A stretch of DNA of 64,000 nucleotides from Sphingorhabdus lacus (GTDB taxonomy: Bacteria > Pseudomonadota > Alphaproteobacteria > Sphingomonadales > Sphingomonadaceae): contig NZ_CP035733.1 in NCBI RefSeq assembly GCF_009768975.1, forward strand, positions 1,674,001 to 1,738,000, given 5' to 3'. Positions 47,361 through 54,089 of this stretch are shown here, piece after piece (the first letter of the stretch is position 1; each line of letters opens with the position of its first letter). A program made the translations under genes and the position numbers. The notes under the pieces were generated by a model. It had not been told where the DNA came from, searched no databases, and saw only the letters and a list, made by a program, of their open reading frames with translations.

Positions 47361-47941
47361 TGAAGCGACTTGCGGTTTATTGTGGTTCGGCAACACCTGA
47401 AGACCCGATCTATATCGAGACAGCCCGCACGGTCGGACGCATGCTTGCGGAACGCGGCATTGGTGTCGTCTATGGCGGTGGCCGGTTGGGGTTGATGGGC
47501 GCGGTTGCCGATTCGGCCTTGGCGGCGGGCGGCGAAGTGATCGGTATCATTCCGGAAGCGTTGGTCGGTGCCGAAGTCGCACATAAAGGCTGCACCGAAT
47601 TGCACGTTGTATCGGGAATGCATGAACGCAAGGCGCGCTTCACCGATTTGTCCGACGGGTTCATCACTATTCCGGGCGGCGTCGGCACGATGGATGAATT
47701 GTGGGAAGCGATAAGCTGGTCGCAATTGGGCTATCATCAAAAACCCGTGGGTGTCTTGAATGTGGCGGGCTTTTACGACCAGCTGATCGCGTTTAACGCG
47801 AAGATGATCGATGTAGGGTTCATCCGGCCGCAGCATGCAGGGATCATGATCGTCGATGAAACGCTCGATGGCCTGCTCGGCAAAATGGCGGCCTATGTCC
47901 CGCACAAGACGATCTTCCAGATGAAAGCGGACGATTTGTGA
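47360..47941 (+). CDS. LOG-family nucleotide 5'-monophosphate phosphoribohydrolase
   Basis: The 193-residue Rossmann protein has the two LOG motifs: GGGRLGLMG (39-47) and PGGVGTMDE (105-113), where Arg and Glu cut the N-glycosidic bond of cytokinin-type or other nucleoside monophosphates (TIGR00730). It is embedded in the carotenoid operon: its GTG uses the last base of the crtI stop and its stop overlaps the crtB start by 4 bases. LOG enzymes can release cytokinins; whether this one makes cytokinin or repairs nucleotides is open. Confidence 0.93.
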   Translation: MKRLAVYCGSATPEDPIYIETARTVGRMLAERGIGVVYGGGRLGLMGAVADSALAAGGEVIGIIPEALVGAEVAHKGCTELHVVSGMHERKARFTDLSDGFITIPGGVGTMDELWEAISWSQLGYHQKPVGVLNVAGFYDQLIAFNAKMIDVGFIRPQHAGIMIVDETLDGLLGKMAAYVPHKTIFQMKADDL

Positions 47942-48867
47942 GAGACCGCGCCGCGCTCGTCGCTTTCGCGCAGGAAAGCATAGCGCGCGGTTCCAAATCC
48001 TTCCGTTTTGCCAGCCGTCTGTTCGACCGGACGACGCGTGAGCGGGTGTGGTTGCTCTATGCCTGGTGCCGCAAATGCGATGACATGGCCGACGGACAAG
48101 ATCATGGCGGGGCGATGGCGGTCGTCGATGACCCGCTGGAGCGGCTTGCGATGATTCGCGACCTGACAGCCAAGGCATTGGAAGGCATACCGACTGGCGA
48201 GCCTGCATTTGATTGCTTGGGTATTGTCGCGCAGGAGTGCGGATTAACCGCAAAAATGGCCGAGGATGTGATTGAGGGCTTTGCGCTGGATGCCGCCGAC
48301 TGGCACCCGCGGCGGGAAAATGATCTTTACCGCTATTGCTACCATGTCGCAGGCGCAGTCGGCGTCATGATGGCCGTGGTGATGGGCGTATCCCCGGACG
48401 AGGAAGCAACACTTGATCGCGCATGCGACCTCGGCCTTGCCTTCCAATTGGCCAATATTGCGCGCGATATTGCCGAGGATGATGCAGCGGGGCGGTGTTA
48501 CCTGCCGGACGACTGGCTGGCGACACTGGATATCGGTCCCGGCGAGCATATGCGGCCACATAACCGGAAAAAGCTCGCTTTAATGGGCCGCTGGCTTGCC
48601 GATGAGGCAGAGCAATATGAGGCGTCGGCGCGCATCGGGGCCGTAGAGCTACCCTTTCGCGCGCGCTGGGCAGTATTGTCCGCGGCCGGCATCTATGGCG
48701 ATATCGCCCGGCAAGTGCGCAGCGCAGGCGAACATGCGTGGGATCAGCGGATATATACCAGCCGCCCCGAGAAATTCCGCTGGGTCAAAACGGCATTCGC
48801 CGATGCTGTCGCCAACAACCCCCGTCCCATGGACCGAAGCGGCCTCTGGACCCGGCCAAGGGATTAG
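47938..48867 (+). CDS. crtB: Phytoene synthase
   Basis: CrtB joins two GGPP molecules into phytoene. The 309-residue protein has both Asp-rich Mg2+-diphosphate motifs: CDDMAD (48-52) and RDIAEDD (176-182), plus YCYHVAGAVGVMM. Translation starts at GTG inside the GTGA overlap with the LOG gene. It is the last gene of the operon. No crtE (GGPP synthase) or later-step crt gene is adjacent, so precursor and any xanthophyll genes are elsewhere. Confidence 0.95.
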   Translation: MRDRAALVAFAQESIARGSKSFRFASRLFDRTTRERVWLLYAWCRKCDDMADGQDHGGAMAVVDDPLERLAMIRDLTAKALEGIPTGEPAFDCLGIVAQECGLTAKMAEDVIEGFALDAADWHPRRENDLYRYCYHVAGAVGVMMAVVMGVSPDEEATLDRACDLGLAFQLANIARDIAEDDAAGRCYLPDDWLATLDIGPGEHMRPHNRKKLALMGRWLADEAEQYEASARIGAVELPFRARWAVLSAAGIYGDIARQVRSAGEHAWDQRIYTSRPEKFRWVKTAFADAVANNPRPMDRSGLWTRPRD

Positions 48868-48869
48868 GT

Positions 48870-49667
48870 TCAGGGCGCCATATATTTGCGCGCCCGGTCC
48901 TCGAGCCGCTGAACCGCCGCTTCGTGAATTCCGGGTGCACAGCAGATCAGGCCAAAATCCCGTGGATCACGCTTGTTATAGGACAGCGGCAGGCCCAGCG
49001 CATCGGTCACCACCGCGCCAGCCTCTTGCGCTACCAGATGCGCTGCTGCCACGTCCCATTCATGGCCCCAGCGCAGCGTCGCGACCAGATCGGCGCGGTC
49101 GCACGCGACCATCGTCATGCGCATCGCGATGCTGTTGGGCTTGGTCACTGTCACCAGATCATGGTCGATCTTCGGCAACTCATCGGCAGGGACACGCGCG
49201 CCTGCAAATTCCTGCCGCACACTTCCGGTGAGGCGGTCGCCATTGCAAGTGACCCCTTCCCCATGCGCCGCGACCCATAATTTTTGCTGGGCAGGTGCTG
49301 CCATGATAGCGAAGTACGGCTGGCCGTCAGCGACAAGTGCGACCGAAACGCACCAACCATCGCGCCCCCCGACATAATCGCGCGTGCCGTCAATTGGGTC
49401 GACAAGCCACAGTAAACGCGATTCCAGACGCGCTGCGTCGTCCGCAGTTTCTTCCGACAGCCAAGCGGCCTCGGGCAGGATTCCGGTGAGGCGCTCTTTC
49501 AGCAGAGCATCTACCTCCATATCGATATCGCTGACCGGGCTGTCGTTGCTTTTTGACCAGACCCGCGTGTCGGGCGCTGCGCCGTCGCGCCAACTGGTCA
49601 TCGCCAATGCAGCGGCCGCCTCGACCGCGGCAATCACCGCAGCACGGTCAACCAACTGCTCAGGCAC
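48870..49667 (-). CDS. Inositol monophosphatase family enzyme, CysQ-like
   Basis: The 265-residue protein has the family metal motifs: WLSEETADD, LVDPIDGTRDYV (Asp90, Asp93) and HEWDVAAAH near residue 203. The pattern of DPIDGTRDYVGGRDGW is nearest to 3'(2'),5'-bisphosphate nucleotidases (CysQ), which remove PAP in sulfate assimilation, but inositol or related phosphates are possible. It overlaps the PmbA gene by 8 bases and is convergent with crtB. Confidence 0.85.
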   Translation of the reverse strand: MPEQLVDRAAVIAAVEAAAALAMTSWRDGAAPDTRVWSKSNDSPVSDIDMEVDALLKERLTGILPEAAWLSEETADDAARLESRLLWLVDPIDGTRDYVGGRDGWCVSVALVADGQPYFAIMAAPAQQKLWVAAHGEGVTCNGDRLTGSVRQEFAGARVPADELPKIDHDLVTVTKPNSIAMRMTMVACDRADLVATLRWGHEWDVAAAHLVAQEAGAVVTDALGLPLSYNKRDPRDFGLICCAPGIHEAAVQRLEDRARKYMAP

Positions 49668-51006
49668 TCGCGATCATCATTCCGTCAATACGCAATGTCG
49701 GCACATTGCTGCTGCGGATGAATTCGAGATCGTCAGCGGCGACCATAGCGGCGAACATATCTTTCAGGTTACCCGCGATCGTAAACTCGCTGACCGGCCC
49801 CGCAATCTCGCCATCTACAATCAGGAATCCTGCGGCGCCGCGGCTGTAATCGCCCGTGACCAGGTTGACGCCTTGTCCCACCAGTTCATGCACATAAACG
49901 CCATATTTGATGTCGCGGATCAGGTCGGCAACGCTGCCCGACCCGCCTTCCAAATGCAGGTTGGACGTGCTGACCCCGGGTGCGCCGCTGACGCCGCGGC
50001 TTGCATGGCCTGTCGGTTGCAGGCCCAACTGCCGTGCGGAGGCACTTTCCATGAGCCATCCGGTCAGCACCCCGTTTTCGATGATGGAGCGCCGTGCGGT
50101 CGGCAGTCCTTCGCCATCAAAACCACGGCTGGACAAGCCACGCGGGCGCAAGGGGTCGTCGATCACCGACAGGCTGCTGTCAAACAAAGCTGTGCCATTG
50201 GCGTCGAGCAGGAAGCTTGTCTTGCGCGCGATCGAGGAGCCCGAAATCGCACCCAGCAAATGGCCCACCAACGAGCTGCCGACGCGCGGATCGAACACAA
50301 CGGGCATTGAACCGCTCTTTACCGATCCGGGGTTGACCCGCTTGACCGCGCGCTCGCCAGCCCTCCGTCCGATCGCTGCCGCGCTGTCGAGGTCGGCCAG
50401 ATAACGTGCCGACCGCCAGTCATAGTCACGCTCCTTGGCATCCCCCTCGCCCGCGAGCACGCTTGCAGACAGGCCATAGCCGGTCGAGGATTTCACACCG
50501 GCGAAACCATGGCTCGTCGCCAAGGCGAAGATGGAGCGTGCGGCGCTTGCACCTGCGCCTTCGCTGTTGGTGACACCGGCAACGGCGCGTGCCGCATCTT
50601 CGCATTCCAGCGCCGCGGCGCGGAGCAAGGCCGGGTCGGGGTCTTGCCCGTCATCGACATCCAGATCGGGAACATCGCCTTTGAGCAAACGGTCTTGCGG
50701 GGCCAGCCCTGCATATTGATCCTCGGGCGCTTCCTTTGCCATGTCGATGGCACGGGACACCAGATTTGCCAAGATCGAGGGATTGAGGCTCGACGAAGAA
50801 ATGGTTGCCGACCGCTGCCCGACGAAAACCCGCAGGCCGATTTCCTCACCTTCCGAACGCGCGACATCTTCGAGCGCGCCGAGGCGCACCTGCACCTCTG
50901 TGGACGCATCGCAGACATAGACGGCATCGGCGGCGTCGGCGCCTGCTTTAATAGCTTGGGAAACAAGATTCTCTGCGCGGTCGAGCGCTTCATGTGGCTT
51001 TAGCAT
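49660..51006 (-). CDS. pmbA: TldD/PmbA metalloprotease, PmbA (TldE) subunit
   Basis: The 448-residue protein is the PmbA half of the TldD/PmbA pair that processes microcin B17 and degrades small peptides in the cytoplasm. Landmarks are GLRVFVGQRSATISSSSLN, VFDPRVGSSLVGHLLGAISGSS and the C-terminal GDYSRGAAGFLIVDGEIAGPVSEFTIAGNL. It lacks the HExxxH-type site, which belongs to TldD, so TldD is expected elsewhere. It is the first gene of a unit with the CysQ-like gene. Confidence 0.9.
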   Translation of the reverse strand: MLKPHEALDRAENLVSQAIKAGADAADAVYVCDASTEVQVRLGALEDVARSEGEEIGLRVFVGQRSATISSSSLNPSILANLVSRAIDMAKEAPEDQYAGLAPQDRLLKGDVPDLDVDDGQDPDPALLRAAALECEDAARAVAGVTNSEGAGASAARSIFALATSHGFAGVKSSTGYGLSASVLAGEGDAKERDYDWRSARYLADLDSAAAIGRRAGERAVKRVNPGSVKSGSMPVVFDPRVGSSLVGHLLGAISGSSIARKTSFLLDANGTALFDSSLSVIDDPLRPRGLSSRGFDGEGLPTARRSIIENGVLTGWLMESASARQLGLQPTGHASRGVSGAPGVSTSNLHLEGGSGSVADLIRDIKYGVYVHELVGQGVNLVTGDYSRGAAGFLIVDGEIAGPVSEFTIAGNLKDMFAAMVAADDLEFIRSSNVPTLRIDGMMIASA

Positions 51007-51041
51007 AGTCCCCGCTTAGGCGCGGGGCGCAAGAGCGTCAA

Positions 51042-51401
51042 TCAGGCGACGCCCGCAATTATGTGGCAAATGAGCGCAAACACTGCCGGTAAGGCAACCG
51101 CTGCGATCCAGAGCATGGCACGATCCGCATTGAAACGGCGATCCAGGCTACCATCACCATTGTCTGTGGCTTGAAGCGCTTGCCAGCGGCGTTCAAGATT
51201 GCGGCACGGCGCAATGACGAGTGCGACCAAAAGCACAAGCAGGAAATAGGGGAATATCGACGTACCGTCGCTTTCCATTCGCGGCGTCACCAAAAAGATC
51301 AGCGCCAATGTGTACACGACCAGTGCAAAGGCGACATGATCGGACATACGTTTCGAATAGCTTCTTTGCAGCCTGATGGTTGCGTGCTCGGCTCTTGCCA
51401 T
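51042..51401 (-). CDS. Small membrane protein with three helices, unknown function
   Basis: The 119-residue protein has helices at about residues 21-40, 48-66 and 94-115, with a basic N-terminal tail (RLQRSYSKR) and a cytoplasmic-looking loop CRNLERRWQALQATDNGDGS. No family recognised. GGAGAGC before ATG 51401 makes the start firm. It stands alone between pmbA and queE. Confidence 0.7.
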   Translation of the reverse strand: MARAEHATIRLQRSYSKRMSDHVAFALVVYTLALIFLVTPRMESDGTSIFPYFLLVLLVALVIAPCRNLERRWQALQATDNGDGSLDRRFNADRAMLWIAAVALPAVFALICHIIAGVA

Positions 51402-51476
51402 TGCAGCTCTCCCCTTATCTCTCCGGGAAGAAGACTGTCACCTTACAGGCCGCATTTCAAGCTTATTTACCAACTT

Positions 51477-52115
51477 TTAAGGGAGGCCCAAAATCTTGTG
51501 GTTTTGCAATGACAAGCGCCAGTTGGGATGCGCCATTACAAAGCTGGTGGCCGATTCCACATTCGCCTGATTCGCGGAACTATCCCCGCTATCCATCGGC
51601 TGGATCAGGAAGTTGGCAAAATTCCAGCCTGCCATTGCGTCGGTATCGCTGCCGGTTTGCGGCCAAACGAGCTTAAGTTCGTCCCCCCTGCGCTGGACCA
51701 CATCGGACCCTGCTTTCGGGCTGATACAGACCCAGTCAATCCTGGGATGTGTTTCAATCGTGCCATTGCTCTCGATAGCGATGGTAAAGCCCCGCGCATG
51801 AAGCCCATCGACCAGCGCGTCGTCGACCTGCAACATGGGTTCACCGCCGGTGAGCACGACATAGCGGTCGGAATTTCCCTCACCCCATAGCTCTGCGACC
51901 TTGGTTGCAAGATCATCGGCCGAATAACGCCCGCCATTTTCGCCATCCATGCCGACAAAATCCGTATCGCAAAATTGGCAGATGGCGTGTGCGCGATCTT
52001 CTTCGCGGCCGGTCCACAAATTGCATCCGGTAAAGCGCAGGAATACGGCCCTGCGTCCGGCGTGTACGCCTTCGCCCTGAAGCGTCAGGAAAATCTCTTT
52101 GACCCCGTAGCTCAT
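51477..52115 (-). CDS. queE: 7-carboxy-7-deazaguanine synthase
   Basis: QueE is the radical-SAM enzyme of queuosine synthesis that forms the 7-deazapurine ring. The 212-residue protein starts at ATG 52115, inside an ATGA overlap with queC. The iron-sulfur motif is the expanded CX14CX2C form (Cys31, Cys46, Cys49), known from Burkholderia QueE, instead of the standard CX3CX2C. The TLQGEGVHAGRRAVFLRF start is typical. The frame extends 78 bases further but this is inside queC. Confidence 0.92.
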   Translation of the reverse strand: MSYGVKEIFLTLQGEGVHAGRRAVFLRFTGCNLWTGREEDRAHAICQFCDTDFVGMDGENGGRYSADDLATKVAELWGEGNSDRYVVLTGGEPMLQVDDALVDGLHARGFTIAIESNGTIETHPRIDWVCISPKAGSDVVQRRGDELKLVWPQTGSDTDAMAGWNFANFLIQPMDSGDSSANQANVESATSFVMAHPNWRLSLQNHKILGLP

Positions 52116-52795
52116 GCGTAGACGGTCGGATCGACCAGCCCCGCATCGGCAAAGCCCTTGGCGCGCAGGCGACAACTGTCGCACTTGCCACATGCCTTGT
52201 GATCGGGCGTCGGATCATAGCAGGACCAGCTCATACCCGCATCGAGCCCTAGCCGGGCCGCTTCGGTCGCAATTTGCGCCTTGCTCATGTGCAGCAGTGG
52301 CGTGTGGACGGTGAACGCATCCCCCTCCACCCCGGCCTTCGTCGCCAGATTGGCCATGGCTTCAAACGAACGGATAAATTCGGGGCGGCAATCCGGATAG
52401 CCCGAATAATCCAGCGCATTGACGCCAATCCACAGATCGCGCGCACCACGGGCCTCGGCAAGCCCCAGGCATAGCGACAGAAAAATGGTATTGCGGGCGG
52501 GCACATAGGTGACCGGAATGGCATCATCCTCGACACCGTCCTTGGGCACATCAATATCCGCAGTCAGGGCAGAGCCGCCAAAGCGGGTCAGATCCAGCGG
52601 CAGGATGATATGCTCGATCGCGCCGAGATGGGCAGCAATCCGGGTCGCCGATTCCAGTTCGACACGGTGCCGCTGGTTATAATCGATGGTCAGCGCCACC
52701 AGAGCATAGCCCGCCTCCCGCGCCAGCCCGGCGACGACCATAGAGTCGAGGCCACCGGACAAAAGGACGATGGCGGATTTGCTGTTATCGGTCAT
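52112..52795 (-). CDS. queC: 7-cyano-7-deazaguanine synthase
   Basis: QueC converts 7-carboxy-7-deazaguanine to preQ0 with ATP and ammonia. The 227-residue protein has the N-type ATP pyrophosphatase loop SGGLDS (13-18) and the zinc cysteines Cys192, Cys202, Cys205 and Cys208 in its C-terminus. It overlaps queE by 4 bases, so both queuosine steps are coupled. A tRNA-Arg gene lies 32 bases upstream on the same strand. Confidence 0.95.
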   Translation of the reverse strand: MTDNSKSAIVLLSGGLDSMVVAGLAREAGYALVALTIDYNQRHRVELESATRIAAHLGAIEHIILPLDLTRFGGSALTADIDVPKDGVEDDAIPVTYVPARNTIFLSLCLGLAEARGARDLWIGVNALDYSGYPDCRPEFIRSFEAMANLATKAGVEGDAFTVHTPLLHMSKAQIATEAARLGLDAGMSWSCYDPTPDHKACGKCDSCRLRAKGFADAGLVDPTVYA

Positions 52796-52827
52796 TGTGA
52801 AAGCATCTCTCAGTACAGAGAGGAAAA

Positions 52828-52904
52828 TGGTGCACCCGGAGCGATTCGAACGCCCGACCCTCAGATTCGTAGTCTGATGCTCTATCCAGCTGAGCTACGG
52901 GTGC
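52828..52904 (-). tRNA. tRNA-Arg (anticodon ACG)
   Basis: Read on the minus strand the 77 bases fold into a complete cloverleaf: acceptor GCACCCG/CGGGTGC, D-arm GCTC/GAGC, anticodon arm TCAGA-CTACGAA-TCTGA, T-arm GGGCG-TTCGAAT-CGCTC, discriminator A and an encoded CCA end. ACG (read as ICG after editing) reads CGN arginine codons. A good promoter lies just upstream. Confidence 0.96.
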
Positions 52905-52915
52905 GTGGAGCGCCG

Positions 52916-52944
52916 CTATTAGGGAGGTCGCTGCCCATGTGCAA
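52916..52944 (-). promoter_or_regulatory. Sigma-70 promoter of tRNA-Arg
   Basis: On the minus strand TTGCAC (52944-52939), a 17-base spacer and TAATAG (52921-52916) precede the tRNA 5' end by about 12 bases. Spacing and position are those of a housekeeping promoter. Confidence 0.65.
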
Positions 52945-52958
52945 CACCTAATTTCGCC

Positions 52959-53480
52959 TTAAAGCACCTTGCAGGTCGATTTCCGGCGAATGGCGTCAAT
53001 GACAGGGAATTCCGCCGGATCAGCAAGCAATATCCGGATCAATGCGATCCCGCGATCATGCTCCAACCGGACCGGTTCATACCCCGCAGGCGCCTTTTGG
53101 CCTGCCTTGACCAATGCGAGCCGTGCCGCTTTGCCGCCTGTGTCACGATCGCTGCGAACGGCGGCAACGTCGGTGCGGGCGTCGAAGATGCTGACCGACC
53201 AATAATGGTCGGGCACCGGTTCGATATCGATCAGCACGGGCCCTTTCGCCAGATTGAAGACGCAGGTCGAATAGGACAGGTCCGGACTGGGCCGCACAAT
53301 CGGCTGGTTGTCGGCGGTTGCCATATCACCAAAGGCAAAGCGGTTTTCAGGACCGCGTGCGCCAATTTTTTTCATGGCCGCGTTCATCAAGACATAGGGC
53401 GTCGCCAGCAAGGTGGCTTGATAAGCGCCGCCAGCCACCAAAGCACCCGCCACCAAAGGAAATAACCACCGCCGCATCAT
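52959..53480 (-). CDS. DUF1254-type exported protein (short, separate)
   Basis: The 173-residue protein has a signal anchor (RRWLFPLVAGALVAGGAY) and a DUF1254-like domain (NRFAFGDMATADNQPIVRPSPDLSYSTCVF, LIDIEPVPDHYWSVSIFD). In many bacteria DUF1254 and DUF1214 are fused in one larger protein; here they are two short genes. The start is likely ATG 53480 in an ATGA overlap with the DUF1214 gene (GTG 53486 is possible). Function unknown; the fused proteins are mostly periplasmic. Confidence 0.78.
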   Translation of the reverse strand: MMRRWLFPLVAGALVAGGAYQATLLATPYVLMNAAMKKIGARGPENRFAFGDMATADNQPIVRPSPDLSYSTCVFNLAKGPVLIDIEPVPDHYWSVSIFDARTDVAAVRSDRDTGGKAARLALVKAGQKAPAGYEPVRLEHDRGIALIRILLADPAEFPVIDAIRRKSTCKVL

Positions 53481-54052
53481 ATGCACCCCAATCGCTTGAT
53501 CGCTGGAAGCGATGCCTTTGCCGGATCACTTATTAGCGTGGCCGACGGATGGTAGAGCCGCAACGTCAGGTCAAAGGCCTTGACCCCGCCGGTGGGCAAC
53601 CAAGACCCGCTTTGCGTGTCGGGCGCGACGGTGAAGGACCAGATGCCATCTTCCCCTTGCGTTGCCGCATGCGCCGGAATGGACCAGCGGTTGGCGCTAT
53701 TTTTCACGAGCCAGCCTTCGCCTTCATAGAGCGTCACGCTCCACCAACGGCCATCCAGCTTTCCACCGCTGACCAAATAGGTGCAGCGCCCGTCGAGTGC
53801 CTTGCCATCGCTGTCGACTTTGGCGGTAAAATACATCGCCTCTTTCGCGGGCAGCGCAAGCAAACCCGACAATGCAACTTTGGCGCGTGTGAGTGCCGAG
53901 GCTTCTGCCGTTCCGAAACTTTTGCCGGTCGTCCACGGGCCGATGGCGACTGTGCCGTCGCCAAGCCCACCGCGCACCTGGTGCACAGCAAAGGCCGTAC
54001 CTCCGATCAGACCAAGCGTCACGCAAATGGCAAAACGATGCCAGCTTTTCAT
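53477..54052 (-). CDS. DUF1214-domain exported protein
   Basis: The 191-residue protein has a signal peptide (FAICVTLGLIGGTAFAVH) and a DUF1214 domain (GDGTVAIGPWTTGKSFGTAEA ... EAMYFTAKVDSDGKALDGRCTYLVSGG ... WWSVTLYEGEGWLV ... NRWSIPAHA). It precedes the DUF1254-like gene and overlaps it by 4 bases, so the two products probably act together in the periplasm. The start lies close to the end of ppdK, 37 bases away. Confidence 0.85.
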   Translation of the reverse strand: MKSWHRFAICVTLGLIGGTAFAVHQVRGGLGDGTVAIGPWTTGKSFGTAEASALTRAKVALSGLLALPAKEAMYFTAKVDSDGKALDGRCTYLVSGGKLDGRWWSVTLYEGEGWLVKNSANRWSIPAHAATQGEDGIWSFTVAPDTQSGSWLPTGGVKAFDLTLRLYHPSATLISDPAKASLPAIKRLGCI

Positions 54053-54089
54053 GCCTCTCCCCCTTTTTGGAGGAGACTAAGCATGTCAC

